The notes: a model not told the origin generated them from the letters alone. Positions 10,687 through 19,889 are shown, counted from the stretch's first letter. The stretch: DNA of 64,000 bases from Pantoea wallisii (GCF_002095485.1 NZ_MLFS01000019.1:1-64000); one strand, 5' to 3'. Program-made: numbers and translations.

Positions 10687-11418
10687 ATGCTGTTACGCAA
10701 AAAGAAAATTCGTTCGCACAGTGAGGATCGACTACTGGCCCTGACGCTGGCGACCACGGCCGGCATACTCAACGCCATGGCTTTCGGCGCATTTGGTTTT
10801 TTCCCTTCGCACATGACCGGTAATACCTCACAAATTTCGGCAGAGGTGAACGGATCCGACCTGCACGATCTGCTCTTTCTCGCCGTGCTGATCATCGCCT
10901 TTGTGACCGGCGCGATGCTGTCGCGGCTGGTGGTGGCGTATGGCCTGAAGCGCAATCTGCGCACGGTTTACTGCCTGGTCCTGCTGGCCGAAGGTATTGC
11001 GCTGACGCTGACATCCTTAGTGGAGATCCTGTGGTACTCCGAGCGGAATAACGGCGAGATTCTGGTTACCCTGAGCCTGCTGATGGGCATTCACAACTCC
11101 ACTTCAACGCAGCTGTCGTCTGGCCGGGTGCGCTCAACCCATGTTACAGGTACGCTTACCGACGCCGGTATAGCGTTAGGTTCATGGTTGCGCGCACTGT
11201 TGAGCCGCAGTGAAGCCGCCGATCGGAATCTGCACCGCACCGTGCTGTTCACGCATCTGGTGACCATCTTTTCGTTCCTGTCCGGCTGTGTAGTGGGTTA
11301 CCTGCTGTTTAAGCACCTGGGCTTTGAGGCCATGACCGGCCTCGGCGTGGTGCTGGCACTGATTGCGGCGGGGGGCATTGCCAGAACGCTGCATCTCACC
11401 GGCGTACGGTTCTGGTAA
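10687..11418 (+). CDS. YoaK/DUF1275 family membrane protein
   Basis: 243 residues with six predicted membrane helices. The family signature is near the N-terminus (GILNAMAFGAFGFFPSHMTGNTSQI) and in the second half (GIHNSTSTQLSS, THVTGTLTDAG). DUF1275 proteins are inner-membrane proteins of unknown transport function. It is a single gene with its own upstream region of 250 bases, where nothing specific was recognised, and it ends at a strong hairpin shared with the convergent TetR gene. Confidence 0.85.
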   Translation: MLLRKKKIRSHSEDRLLALTLATTAGILNAMAFGAFGFFPSHMTGNTSQISAEVNGSDLHDLLFLAVLIIAFVTGAMLSRLVVAYGLKRNLRTVYCLVLLAEGIALTLTSLVEILWYSERNNGEILVTLSLLMGIHNSTSTQLSSGRVRSTHVTGTLTDAGIALGSWLRALLSRSEAADRNLHRTVLFTHLVTIFSFLSGCVVGYLLFKHLGFEAMTGLGVVLALIAAGGIARTLHLTGVRFW

Positions 11419-11423
11419 GTGCT

Positions 11424-11453
11424 GTAGCCGGGAGTCACCCTCATCCCGGCTAC
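11424..11453. terminator. Bidirectional intrinsic terminator
   Basis: A perfect 10-base inverted repeat, GTAGCCGGGA and TCCCGGCTAC, with a 10-base loop, followed on the plus strand by GTTTTCTT. It lies between the YoaK-like gene and the end of the convergent TetR gene. Confidence 0.8.
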
Positions 11454-12046
11454 GTTTTCTTACCTGCCGCAGGCGCCAGCGCCATCCGGATAAAATCAGC
11501 AATATCCGCCAGCGCGCGCTGATGCTTCTCTTTGGCAGGGCTGATACTCAACACTTCAGCATACCCATTCAGCATCGCGCTCAGCTGCCGGGTGGTACGG
11601 CTAACGTCTGTTTTGCGGAACACCGCGTCATCGACACCCTGCTGAATAGTGTCACCAATCAGCGTCATCCAGCTGGTGATGTTACTCTCCGCAAGTTTGG
11701 CGTAAGCATCATTATTGGCCGCCATTTGCCACAGCGAATCATAGAGTTTCCAGGACGCGTCTGCTGAGTCGGGCAGGTAGATCTCCGCCAGCCGGATCAG
11801 CTTCTGATCCGGACTCAGGCCCACGACTTCATCGGTAAACTGCGCGATTTCGCGCGCCATAAAGCGTTCAATTGCGGCAAGACACAGAATTTGCCAGTTA
11901 CTGAAGTAGTGATAGATGTGGCTGCGGGACAGGCCAAGTTGCTCCGTCACTTCGCGGGTCGTGACATCCGTAATCCCTTTCTCAATAAACAGGGCCACCG
12001 CCGTATCCAGAATAAGCGCTTTGAGATCTTCGCTCTTTTTTTTCAT
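11450..12046 (-). CDS. TetR-family transcriptional repressor
   Basis: 198 residues. The N-terminal helix-turn-helix (TTREVTEQLGLSRSHIYHYFSNW) is typical of TetR, and the C-terminal two thirds is a helical ligand domain. The ATG at 12046 is preferred over a GTG at 12073 because the GTG falls inside a palindromic operator. That same palindrome, TTGAGC-N4-GCTCAA, occurs twice more in the promoter of the ABC-type gene at 14472. The protein therefore probably represses itself and that gene. The ligand is unknown. Confidence 0.88.
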   Translation of the reverse strand: MKKKSEDLKALILDTAVALFIEKGITDVTTREVTEQLGLSRSHIYHYFSNWQILCLAAIERFMAREIAQFTDEVVGLSPDQKLIRLAEIYLPDSADASWKLYDSLWQMAANNDAYAKLAESNITSWMTLIGDTIQQGVDDAVFRKTDVSRTTRQLSAMLNGYAEVLSISPAKEKHQRALADIADFIRMALAPAAGKKT

Positions 12047-12354
12047 TTGTCGTTCCACCTTGCGTTGAGCCACTGCTCAAAATCCTATCTTAACAGAAGC
12101 CGGCGGGGCGATGCGTCAATGGTTTACGGCGCTTAAGAGAGGGGGAATATCGTTTTCAGCGATGACAGCAATTACTGAAGGTCGCGCCAGGTCTGTCGAT
12201 AACGTTTGTCCGTCAGAGCGCTCACTATTGCGCATTGACGGAGAGTGATTGATGAGTTCTGAATGCGAACGGACCCTGCTTTTAGCCCTCTTTTGACTAC
12301 ACCAGAATGCGCAGCGCGAGCGCGCAGTATCATAATTGCAGGAAAAACAAGAAT
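12047..12354. promoter_or_regulatory. Divergent region between tetR and FIST receptor
   Basis: This 308-base gap holds the tetR operator at 12065-12080 and, further right, the leader of the FIST receptor gene. I saw no confident flagellar (sigma-28) promoter: GTCGATAA occurs near 12193 but without a TAAA box at the right distance. No coding potential is visible. Confidence 0.5.
12065..12080. promoter_or_regulatory. TetR operator (tetR promoter copy)
   Basis: TTGAGC-CACT-GCTCAA, a perfect 6-base inverted repeat around four bases, 18 bases upstream of the tetR start. It matches the two sites at 14398 and 14430. Confidence 0.75.
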
Positions 12355-14310
12355 ATGTCCTTTATCAAGACGATCATTAACCGTGCCCCTTTAGCCCGGA
12401 CGTCTACGCCATCAGACGGCATTTATCACTGCCAGCAGCTGCCCGACACACTTTCAGCGGCAGGACTTTCATCGCGGGCATCAGGCATATTGTTAACGTT
12501 TGTTCCACCGGAAGCGGACTTTCACCGGGTAAGTCAGGCCTGGCAACGCTTCTCATCGGCTGATTTAACGGTTATTACGCTCTCATCTAATGGTGCGCTT
12601 AGCGCCAGCGGTCAGCAAAGCACTTACTGTGAAGGTAACGGACAGGAGGGAAGCTGGCTCTGGCTACCGGACACCCTGATTGCCGAACATGAAACGCATA
12701 TAATTGACCTGCATCTCAACGATACGCATAGCGTTACCGAGCGCATCAGTGCTATTCAGCGCGATCTGGCCACGCTACAGGTACGTATGCCGCTGTCAGC
12801 AGAGCGCACTTTCGCCATGATTTACTGTGACGGATTATCGGCTTCAGAAGGATTTCTGATGCAGGCCTGGTATAACAGCGGTCTGTTCCCCTGTCTGGCT
12901 ATTGGCGGCTCAGCGGGTGGACGCGTTACTTTTGACGGCACATGGATTGGGCTGGAGGGGCGTGTACTGCAGGGCAAAGCGGTCATCGTGTTTTGTCGTA
13001 TGGCCGCCGGTAAATCGTTTGCGCCCTTTAAGAGCCAAAATTTCACGCCGCTGGATAAGAGCTGGCTGATCGCCGAGGCCAACCCGCTGACCAGAACGGT
13101 GACCTCAGTATTCAACCAGCAGGGGCAGCAGCAACCCTTTACCCGGGCACTGGCCGAGCAGCTGGGCTGTGACGAGCAGCAGCTGAGTCAGCGACTGCAG
13201 GGGCTGACGTTTGCCGTGAAAGTGGGGGAGTCATTTTTTATCCGCTCTGTCGCAAAGATTGAGAGCGGCCATGTGCACTTCTTCTGCGACCTGGAGTTTG
13301 GCGATCGGCTCTATCTGATGCAGGAGACCGATTTTAAAGCCGCCACGCAGCAGGACTGGGCGCGGTTTGTCAGGCGTCATGGTAAGCCGGCGGCCATCAT
13401 GATGAATGACTGTATTTTGCGACGCCAGGGCAACCTGAACCAGCTGTACAATGCGCACTTCTTCAAAGGCATCCCCGCAGCCGGTTTTTCAAGTTTTGGC
13501 GAAATTCTGGGGGTGCCGATCAATCAGACGCTCTCTGCGCTGGTGTTCTTCAACCATGATGCAAAGGCGATGGCACAGTTTCCGGTTGAGTACGCCAGCT
13601 ATGCAGCCCATTACGCTCAGCGGGCACTACGACGCTGGGAGGCGCTAAACAGCATCCAGACGCGGGTACTGGCGCGCGTTATCAATTATCAGCAGGAGCT
13701 CGCGCCTATTGTCAAAGCGCTTCCGGCGCTGGAAGCCGCCACGCAGAGTCAGGGGGAAACGCTCAGTCTGGCGGAGGGCAGTATCCGGGCCATCAGCGCC
13801 ATCGCTACGGAAAGCCAGCAGGCGCAAAGCCATCTGGGTGAGGGGCTGGATGATCTGGAGCGTATTTCAAACGGTATTAACGTGATTACACACGGCATCA
13901 GTAATATCGCTTTTCAGACAAACATTCTGGCGCTTAACGCGGCGGTTGAAGCGGCGCGCGCCGGAGAGTCCGGACGGGGATTTGCTGTGGTTGCGGGGGA
14001 GGTGCGTCGCCTGGCGCACTCCTCGAAAGAGCAGGCGGAGGCCACCGCCAGCAATATCAACGATGCGGTCAGTACCATTATGCGCATCCGCAGCGTGGCC
14101 AGCACGACGGTAAAGACGGCCAATGATATGGCGGAACGCAGCATTCGTGCTGCCGATGCGATAGCAGCGATGAGTCAGCAAACGCGCAGTGAGCGTGCCG
14201 ATATCACACAGCAGTTTGAGGGATTGCGCACCCTGACCGCGGGCATCGATGCGATGCAGGAAGCGGTGGCAGAACTCAGGGTGCTACAAAAGCTTTCAGC
14301 TGAACGTTAA
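12355..14310 (+). CDS. Cytoplasmic FIST-sensor methyl-accepting chemotaxis protein
   Basis: 651 residues with no membrane segment. The first 390 residues form FIST N and FIST C sensory domains ([45 protein letters not shown]), thought to bind small molecules such as amino acids. The last 230 residues are a methyl-accepting signalling domain whose hairpin tip ([20 protein letters not shown], about residues 516-540) contacts CheA and CheW. There is no HAMP domain. The ATG at 12355 follows AGGAAAAAC; the upstream in-frame ATG lacks a site. It stands alone, with no chemotaxis genes nearby, and should act as a soluble receptor feeding the main chemotaxis pathway. Confidence 0.85.
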   Translation: MSFIKTIINRAPLARTSTPSDGIYHCQQLPDTLSAAGLSSRASGILLTFVPPEADFHRVSQAWQRFSSADLTVITLSSNGALSASGQQSTYCEGNGQEGSWLWLPDTLIAEHETHIIDLHLNDTHSVTERISAIQRDLATLQVRMPLSAERTFAMIYCDGLSASEGFLMQAWYNSGLFPCLAIGGSAGGRVTFDGTWIGLEGRVLQGKAVIVFCRMAAGKSFAPFKSQNFTPLDKSWLIAEANPLTRTVTSVFNQQGQQQPFTRALAEQLGCDEQQLSQRLQGLTFAVKVGESFFIRSVAKIESGHVHFFCDLEFGDRLYLMQETDFKAATQQDWARFVRRHGKPAAIMMNDCILRRQGNLNQLYNAHFFKGIPAAGFSSFGEILGVPINQTLSALVFFNHDAKAMAQFPVEYASYAAHYAQRALRRWEALNSIQTRVLARVINYQQELAPIVKALPALEAATQSQGETLSLAEGSIRAISAIATESQQAQSHLGEGLDDLERISNGINVITHGISNIAFQTNILALNAAVEAARAGESGRGFAVVAGEVRRLAHSSKEQAEATASNINDAVSTIMRIRSVASTTVKTANDMAERSIRAADAIAAMSQQTRSERADITQQFEGLRTLTAGIDAMQEAVAELRVLQKLSAER

Positions 14311-14324
14311 TTTTACCTCCTCTG

Positions 14325-14350
14325 GCGCGGCACTTATCAGGGTGCCGCGC
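14325..14350 (+). terminator. Intrinsic terminator of FIST receptor gene
   Basis: A perfect 9-base stem, GCGCGGCAC and GTGCCGCGC, with an 8-base loop, followed by TTTAT, 14 bases after the stop codon. Confidence 0.8.
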
Positions 14351-14391
14351 TTTATCACACCCGATCGCCACGGCGGGTGGATCTTTGCGCA

Positions 14392-14445
14392 TTGACTTTG
14401 AGCGGTTGCTCAAATAGACTCGCCCGATATTGAGCGACCGCTCAA
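14392..14445 (+). promoter_or_regulatory. Promoter with two TetR operators
   Basis: A sigma-70-like promoter is visible: TTGACT (14392-14397), 17 bases, TAGACT (14415-14420). The first operator, TTGAGC-GGTT-GCTCAA (14398-14413), fills the spacer. The second, TTGAGC-GACC-GCTCAA (14430-14445), lies just past the expected start point. Their centres are 32 bases apart, about three helical turns. Both match the site in front of tetR, so strong repression of the gene at 14472 is expected until a ligand is bound. Confidence 0.75.
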
Positions 14446-14471
14446 TTTTCCTTTCCGTATGAATAGTGAGT

Positions 14472-15368
14472 ATGAAAACCTTACACGTTAACGAAAAACA
14501 GACCATGCCTGCAGGCGCTGCCGCCACGCTGAAGCGGTTAGGGCAGCGCTACAGTAAAAAATTACTTCTGACGCTAGGGCTGGTGGTTGCAGAGAACGTC
14601 ACCTATCTGCTGTATCCGCTACTGGCGGGCTTTGCCGTGAATGCGATACTGGCTGCCAACACCTTACACGCAGTGCTGTATGCGGTGATGGTATTTGTCA
14701 TGTGGGCGATTGGCGCTGCGCGCCGTAGCGTTGATACCCGCACTTTTGCACGTATCTATGCAGAGATGGCAGTACCCGTGATCCTGACCCAGCGTCTTGA
14801 GAACAATTCACCCTCCGTGGTTGCGGCGCGCGTCGCCTTATCCCGCGAGTTCGTGGATTTTTTCGAGAAACACCTGCCGGTACTTATCACGTCTGTCGCC
14901 TCTATTGCAGGCGCGGCAACCATGCTGCTGGTAATTGAGTTTTGGTCCGGGGTAGCCTGTCTCGGTATTTTGGCGTTCTTTGCACTCTTTCTGAAAAAGT
15001 TCACGTTAAAGAACGAGCAGTTGTTTCTTCGGCTGAATAACCGGCTGGAGAGGGAGGTCGATATGGTGAGCCGTGCGCCAGCGTCGCCACTGGTGCGCCA
15101 CTATGGGGTGCTGGCCCGGTTGCGCATCTGCCTCTCTGACCGCGAAGCAATGGGCTATCTGGCGATCGGCAGCGTGGCTGCGCTGCTGTTTGGCATGACC
15201 ATCCTGATCATGTGTTTCAGAGGGGGGCAAGATGCCGGTCACGTCTATTCGGTGATGACCTATATGTGGATGTTCGCCATGAGCCTGGACGATGCGCCCC
15301 AGCTGCTGGAGAAGTATTCGCAACTGAAAGATATTGGCCGTCGGGTCAATACCGGGCAGATTGCTTAA
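14472..15368 (+). CDS. ABC-type six-transmembrane domain protein without ATPase domain
   Basis: 298 residues with a type-I ABC exporter membrane region (LTLGLVVAENVTYLLYPLLAGFAVNAI; further helices near 60, 135, 160 and 240) but no nucleotide-binding domain: the protein stops after the sixth helix, with no Walker A or ABC signature in it or in the next gene. The ATG at 14472 is preferred to a GTG two codons earlier. Two TetR operators lie in its promoter. It may pair with an ATPase encoded elsewhere, or act as a membrane protein that no longer needs one. The substrate is unknown. Confidence 0.72.
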   Translation: MKTLHVNEKQTMPAGAAATLKRLGQRYSKKLLLTLGLVVAENVTYLLYPLLAGFAVNAILAANTLHAVLYAVMVFVMWAIGAARRSVDTRTFARIYAEMAVPVILTQRLENNSPSVVAARVALSREFVDFFEKHLPVLITSVASIAGAATMLLVIEFWSGVACLGILAFFALFLKKFTLKNEQLFLRLNNRLEREVDMVSRAPASPLVRHYGVLARLRICLSDREAMGYLAIGSVAALLFGMTILIMCFRGGQDAGHVYSVMTYMWMFAMSLDDAPQLLEKYSQLKDIGRRVNTGQIA

Positions 15369-15372
15369 GCGT

Positions 15373-15432
15373 CGCTACGTGAATTCTGTGCCAAAAGCAG
15401 GGTAATAATGATGCAGGAATTTTCACGTAGCG
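15373..15432. repeat. Long intergenic inverted repeat
   Basis: CGCTACGTGAA at 15373-15383 and its exact complement TTCACGTAGCG at 15422-15432 flank 38 bases. It starts five bases after the ABC-type gene. There is no T run, so it is not a standard terminator; it could be a small palindromic repeat or a structured 3' end. Confidence 0.5.
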
Positions 15433-15492
15433 CTGCCGGTATAACGCCGGTGGATCATATCGAGTATTGCTGAAAGCTATTTAACATAATAG

Positions 15493-15774
15493 TTACCTGT
15501 CTTTGCCCATCAGCCAGGGATTTGGCGCGGCGTCATCCGGTTTATCCGCCCCGAAGTCCTTCAGAGAATCCAGGTAGAGCGCCTCAACTTCAGCCCGCGC
15601 CCACGGCGTGCGACGCAGAAACTTGAGGCTCGATTTAACGCTGGGGTCGCTTTTGAAGCAGTTGATATTGACAAGCTTACCCAGTCTGTCCCAGCCATAG
15701 TGGGCGACCAGCGCATTGATTTGCATCTCAAGCGTAACGCCGTGCAGTGGATCGTTGGAGCGGTGATCGGTCAT
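15493..15774 (-). CDS. VF530 (DUF2132) family DNA-binding-type protein
   Basis: 93 residues. The family is recognised from its N-terminal half ([22 protein letters not shown]) and the central block ([29 protein letters not shown]), which together make up the whole compact VF530 domain. A structure from the family suggested DNA binding, but the physiological role is unknown. The ATG at 15774 follows AAGGGA. It is divergent from the next small gene and has no operon partner. Confidence 0.85.
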   Translation of the reverse strand: MTDHRSNDPLHGVTLEMQINALVAHYGWDRLGKLVNINCFKSDPSVKSSLKFLRRTPWARAEVEALYLDSLKDFGADKPDDAAPNPWLMGKDR

Positions 15775-15899
15775 GGAAATCCCTTACAATGTGGATGGCA
15801 AAGGTTACAAGAAAGCAGGGCAAGCGGCAATGGTGTGGCCTTTAACGCTGCTAAATGCGGTACACTCGTTGTCACAACATCACCACCGGACAAAACGCT

Positions 15900-16208
15900 A
15901 TGCACGACAAAAAAATGATTTCCATCGATCAGTTCACGCTCAGTGAGCGCGTTGAGGTAGAAGGTGCGTTTAAAGCTTTGATAGAGAAGCATCGTCAGCG
16001 CACCGGCAAAGAGCCGGATGCAAAACAGGAGAGAGCGTTCACGGCGGAAGCCAGACAGCAGATCATGACGGCGAAAATGGCCAGTGCGCGGGCGCAGGCG
16101 GAAAAAGCCCGTAAAACGCCGGCGCGCCGCAAAAAACCTGAATCACTGAAAGAGAGTGAAGTCAGCGACTTTAACTGGAAGGCCTCGGTCATCAAAGGGC
16201 GCAGATAA
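15900..16208 (+). CDS. DUF3811/YjbD-like small basic protein
   Basis: 102 residues, highly charged, helical and Lys/Arg-rich. The C-terminal pattern (FNWKASVIKGRR) and overall layout resemble E. coli YjbD (DUF3811), which ends FSWSANTPTRGRR. The function of the family is unknown; the charge suggests nucleic-acid or ribosome contact. The start may be the ATG at 15900 or the ATG five codons later, and neither has a strong ribosome site. Confidence 0.6.
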   Translation: MHDKKMISIDQFTLSERVEVEGAFKALIEKHRQRTGKEPDAKQERAFTAEARQQIMTAKMASARAQAEKARKTPARRKKPESLKESEVSDFNWKASVIKGRR

Positions 16209-16691
16209 CGTCATCCTGGCCGCACAGATTTTTCATCCGGCCGTTATTACGTTAAGCAGTGGAGGCGGATTGCAGGTTGACGTGGGTAGCGGGCAGGTGA
16301 TGAAGGTAATCCCGCGGGGGTGCGTGTTAATCCTTAATTTAACATAATATACATTATGCGCCATTATGGCCTGATCGGGATTTACGGCATGGCGCCGCTC
16401 ATTAGCGCTTCTTCGCTGATCTGGCACATTGCCCACGCCCGGGCTTTGATGCTGCCGTAGACAGCGCACAGGTTCAACTTTATAGTGTGCGTGCAAATCT
16501 TCATTGCCGTAGGCGTTACCGTCATCCAACGCGCCCTGAACCGGACTGGGCCTCTGCAGAGGGAAACCGGAACAGCGCCACGGCACTCCTCATCTGCAAG
16601 CCATCCTGGATCAGGATGGATTCCGGCATGCGTTTCCTCCTGCGTCTGCTGCGCGTGGCCTTTCAATCACTCTGACTGACAAGGCAAAAAC
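16209..16691. other. 483-base region without a confident gene
   Basis: Between the YjbD-like gene and the SDR gene. The only frame worth naming is on the minus strand, 16382-16504 (40 codons, start MKICTHTIKLNLCAVYG). It has no ribosome site and no known relative, so it may be a decayed gene. Promoter elements for the SDR gene should lie at the right end, but none was clear. Confidence 0.4.
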
Positions 16692-17447
16692 ATGAACCTG
16701 ACGCAAAACACAATTCTGATTACCGGCGGTACCAGTGGAATTGGTCGCAAGCTGGCGGAAACCCTGCACGATCGGGGTAATACGGTGATCGTGACCGGAC
16801 GACGCCAGGCGCTGCTGGATGAGATCACGGCACAGCGTCCCGCTATTACTGGCTATGCGCAGGATATTACCGATGCCAGCGCCCTTGCCCATTTCCGGGC
16901 TGCTGTGGTGGCGCGCTTTCCACAGTTAAATGTGCTGATCGCCAATGCCGGCATCTCCCGCCCGGAGAGTGTGCTTTCCGATAGCTGGGATGCAGCAGAC
17001 GCTGAACAGATGGTCGCCACGAATATTATGGGCGTCATTAACATCACAGCTGCTTTCTTGCCGCTGCTTCGCACTCAGCCGCGCGCCACCCTTATGGCAA
17101 CCAGTTCGGCATTAGCTTTCGTTCCGCTCGCGGCGTTTCCTGTCTACTGCGCCTCTAAAGCTTTTCTGCACTCCTGGCTCACTTCACTGCGTTATCAGTT
17201 GCGAAAAACCGCCGTTGAAGTGCTGGCGTTGTCACCGCCGTATGTGCAAACAGCGCTTACCAGCGATGCGCAGCTTAACGATCCGCGCGCTATGCCGCTG
17301 GATGCGTTTGTTGCGCAAATCATGCTGATGCTGGAGAGCGGCAGTTTTACTGCGGGTGAATTACTGCTGGAGCGTGATTATCCGCGCCGCCGCGCTGAAC
17401 GCGACGGGCAATATGAGGCTATTTTCCGGATGATGAACCCGGATTAA
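16692..17447 (+). CDS. Short-chain dehydrogenase/reductase (DltE-like)
   Basis: 251 residues, a classical SDR. The cofactor loop is TGGTSGIG near residue 11, with TGRR after the second strand suggesting NADP(H). NAG is in LIANAGISRP, and the catalytic pair is YCASK, preceded by the serine in ATSSALAFVP. It resembles the DltE/YdfG type of oxidoreductase of unknown substrate. A good AGGCAAAA ribosome site precedes the ATG. It appears to be a single gene, followed by a REP-like hairpin. Confidence 0.82.
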   Translation: MNLTQNTILITGGTSGIGRKLAETLHDRGNTVIVTGRRQALLDEITAQRPAITGYAQDITDASALAHFRAAVVARFPQLNVLIANAGISRPESVLSDSWDAADAEQMVATNIMGVINITAAFLPLLRTQPRATLMATSSALAFVPLAAFPVYCASKAFLHSWLTSLRYQLRKTAVEVLALSPPYVQTALTSDAQLNDPRAMPLDAFVAQIMLMLESGSFTAGELLLERDYPRRRAERDGQYEAIFRMMNPD

Positions 17448-17457
17448 ACCGGCGTTT

Positions 17458-17482
17458 CTGGCGGCCCTGACGGGTCGCCACT
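17458..17482. repeat. REP-like palindromic element, copy 1
   Basis: CTGGCGGCCCTGACGGGTCGCCACT forms an 8-pair stem (GGCGGCCC with GGGTCGCC, one G-T pair) and a TGAC loop. The same sequence recurs inverted at 35914 and with one change at 58233. It lies between convergent genes. Confidence 0.7.
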
Positions 17483-17515
17483 ACGGTAACGGCGCACAGC
17501 GATCCGCCTTTTCCT

Positions 17516-18337
17516 TCACGCGCTGGCGCGGCTTAAATGCGCCAGCAGTCCGGCGACAGTCGGGTTGGTTTGTGCCTGAACCGCATAGCAAATGCCTACG
17601 CGGCGCTGTAATGGCTGGCCCGGTAGTGTGCGGCTGCCAAGATGCGGCCGGGATAGCACCAGCGGTGCCGGCGCGATGGTCACCCCACTGCCCGCCTCTA
17701 CCATATCCAGCGCCACGGCGTAACTGCCGGCATGGGCCGACGCAGCCGCGGCGCCATAAAACGGCAGCAGCCGCTGATGGGATTCCAGCTGAGGCGTGGC
17801 GATCCACGGCAGCTGATGCAGATGTTCAAACATCAGATTCGCCACATTACTGAGCGCATGACCGTTCGGATAAGCCAGCACATAGTGCTCGTCGAACAGC
17901 GGCATAAAGAGCTCATCCTCGCAGCGCAGGCTTTCGCAGGCCAGGCGGATATCTCCCACGCAGCCCGGATCGACTGTTACCAGCACCGTAGGGAAATGTT
18001 CGCGGATCTCTCTCAGCACGTAACCGAGCTGTTCGGTTGCCACATCCCCTTCTATGCCGATATGCAGCGGCAGACAATCAGTAGGATTGCGGAAACGCGC
18101 CACCAGTGCCGTCATGTCGCTCAGCATCTTTCGCGCCTGCGGATAGAGCACGCGCGCCTCTTCTGTAACATCAACGCCGCGTGGCTTACGCACAAAGAGC
18201 GCGGTATTCAGCTCCTCCTCCAGCAGCCGGATCGTGGCGGATAACGCAGGCTGCGTCAGGTTGAGCTGCTGAGCGGCGCGCGTAATGTTGCGCTCTTCGA
18301 ACACGCAGATAAATGCAGTGAGTTGTCGCTTATCCAT
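17516..18337 (-). CDS. LysR-family regulator, divergent from an SDR gene
   Basis: 273 residues. The N-terminal winged helix-turn-helix is typical (RQLTAFICVFEERNITRAAQQLNLTQPALSATIRLLEEEL). The effector domain is about 25 residues shorter than usual: the stretch between PGCVGDIRLACESL and the FDEHYVLAYPNGHALS block is trimmed, without a frame break. It faces the SDR gene at 18445 across about 107 bases, so it probably controls that gene and itself. Two similar sequences (AAATAAAC followed by T or C, then AT) sit on opposite strands in this gap and could be part of the site. The inducer is unknown. Confidence 0.85.
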   Translation of the reverse strand: MDKRQLTAFICVFEERNITRAAQQLNLTQPALSATIRLLEEELNTALFVRKPRGVDVTEEARVLYPQARKMLSDMTALVARFRNPTDCLPLHIGIEGDVATEQLGYVLREIREHFPTVLVTVDPGCVGDIRLACESLRCEDELFMPLFDEHYVLAYPNGHALSNVANLMFEHLHQLPWIATPQLESHQRLLPFYGAAAASAHAGSYAVALDMVEAGSGVTIAPAPLVLSRPHLGSRTLPGQPLQRRVGICYAVQAQTNPTVAGLLAHLSRASA

Positions 18338-18444
18338 AGTTTATTTTTATGGCGGCCAAAGAAATAAACCATTTTTCACCATTCTCTCGCCGATTTAAAG
18401 TACCTGCGTCAACTCAGCAATCAATTTTATCTATGGTGAACAAC

Positions 18445-19179
18445 ATGACTCAAACAACCAAACCGCTGGTCGTCATTACCGGAGCCAGCTCGGGCATTGG
18501 CCTGGCGACCGCCAAAGTGCTGGCTTCACGCGGCCACGCCCTTCTGCTGCTGGCTCGCCGTATCGAGCCCATGACAGCACTGAATCTCCCCAATACGATC
18601 TGCCGCGCCGTGGATGTTACCGACCGTGAAGCCTTCAGCGCTGCGGTGCGTGAAGCGGAACAGCAATTTGGTCCGGTCGATGCGCTGATCAACAATGCGG
18701 GCGTGATGCTGCTCGGTGCGATTGGACAGCAAAATCCTGCCGAATGGGATAAGATGTTTGACGTTAATATCAAAGGCTTATTGAACGGCGTAAATGCCGT
18801 CACGGCCGGCATGATTAGCCGTGCAGCAGGTACGATCATTAACATCAGCTCAGTGGCCGGACGCAAGACTTTTCCAAATCATGCTGTGTATGTTGGCACT
18901 AAATTCGCCGTGCACGGGATGTCAGAAAACCTGCGTGAAGAGCTCTCGCCGCATAATGTGCGCGTCATTGTCATTGCGCCTGGCGCAACAGAGACCGAGC
19001 TGCTCAGCCATACTACAAATGACGACATCAAAGCCGGCTATCACGCATGGAAAGCGGAGATGGGCGGCAAAGTGCTCAGTGCTGAGGATGTGGCACATGC
19101 CATCGACTACGCCTACGCACAGCCCCAGCACGTCTGTATCCGTGAAATCGTTCTGGCGGCAACGCGCCAGGGTGCCTGA
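18445..19179 (+). CDS. Short-chain dehydrogenase/reductase (YdfG-like)
   Basis: 244 residues, a classical SDR with TGASSGIG near residue 11, NNAGVMLLG, the serine block NISSVAGRK and catalytic YVGTK. LARR after the second strand fits NADP(H) use. The C-terminal half resembles YdfG and serine dehydrogenase-type SDRs. The ATG at 18445 (MTQTTKPL) is chosen because it gives the usual short lead before the nucleotide-binding motif and follows GGTGAAC; upstream in-frame ATGs at 18349 and 18433 are possible. It is the probable target of the divergent LysR regulator. Confidence 0.8.
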   Translation: MTQTTKPLVVITGASSGIGLATAKVLASRGHALLLLARRIEPMTALNLPNTICRAVDVTDREAFSAAVREAEQQFGPVDALINNAGVMLLGAIGQQNPAEWDKMFDVNIKGLLNGVNAVTAGMISRAAGTIINISSVAGRKTFPNHAVYVGTKFAVHGMSENLREELSPHNVRVIVIAPGATETELLSHTTNDDIKAGYHAWKAEMGGKVLSAEDVAHAIDYAYAQPQHVCIREIVLAATRQGA

Positions 19180-19181
19180 TA

Positions 19182-19874
19182 CTAATAGCCCGGTAACGTT
19201 ATGCCGGGCTCCATCTCCTGCGCCAGTCGCATTAGCGCTCCCCGATTAAGAATAAGATAACCGGCCTTCTGTTTACTGATCACCCCTTCTGCGCTGAACT
19301 GCGCAAACACATACAGCAGATGCCGGTAAGTCACACCCAGATACTCTGCCACCTGCGTGTGCTTCTCTTTATATACGTTGTCATGCTGAGTCAGCAGAAT
19401 GAATGCCGCCAGCCGGTTAACCAACGGGAATGCCTGATTGCGGGTCGAGGTTACAATATTGCGAAAGTTTTTCCTCACTAACCCCAGGCAGGCGTGGCGC
19501 AGAAACTGCGCATCATTGATCAGCAGGCTACGGCACTGTTTCACCGGCAGCGCCAGGCACCAGCAGCTCTCAATCGCCTGCACCGCGCGTGAGGGGTGCG
19601 TCTCATCCAGTACTTCAATCTCGCCAATAAAACAGGGCGCACTAAAAAAATCGACCAGGGATACACGGCCATTCGCCAGCGTGACATAGAGTTTGGTGCG
19701 GCCGCGTGCCAGCCAGAACAGCCAGCCCGGTAAGCTGCCCTCGCGCACAATGTAGTCACCCGCCGCAACCTGGAACAAACGTGTGTGTTTGATCACATCC
19801 GCAGAAAATTTATCCGCGTAACCCGATTCGCTAATGAGCTGCTGCATCAAGGGTTCATTGTCGATCTCTTTCAT
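19182..19874 (-). CDS. yeiL: YeiL, Crp/Fnr-family regulator
   Basis: 230 residues. The N-terminal cyclic-nucleotide-like domain ([31 protein letters not shown]) is followed by a C-terminal helix-turn-helix ([22 protein letters not shown]). In E. coli YeiL is a post-exponential regulator encoded next to rihB and nupX, and the same order is kept here with yeiL divergent from rihB. That neighbourhood decides the assignment. Several Cys residues are present, but whether they bind a cluster or form disulfides cannot be told. It probably regulates the nucleoside genes. Confidence 0.87.
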   Translation of the reverse strand: MKEIDNEPLMQQLISESGYADKFSADVIKHTRLFQVAAGDYIVREGSLPGWLFWLARGRTKLYVTLANGRVSLVDFFSAPCFIGEIEVLDETHPSRAVQAIESCWCLALPVKQCRSLLINDAQFLRHACLGLVRKNFRNIVTSTRNQAFPLVNRLAAFILLTQHDNVYKEKHTQVAEYLGVTYRHLLYVFAQFSAEGVISKQKAGYLILNRGALMRLAQEMEPGITLPGY

Positions 19875-19889
19875 TCTCTCTGTTCCATG

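Noticed and set aside
12190-12205. Possible flagellar promoter before the FIST receptor
   Set aside because: GTCGATAA is present but no TAAA box lies at the right distance.
16382-16666. 95-codon minus-strand frame in the 483-base gap
   Set aside because: No ribosome site and no recognised family. The last 40 codons look slightly protein-like, so it is only noted in the gap entry.
17516-18337. LysR gene as a frameshift remnant
   Set aside because: It is short (273 residues), but the reading frame is continuous and both domains are recognisable, so an in-frame shortening is more likely.
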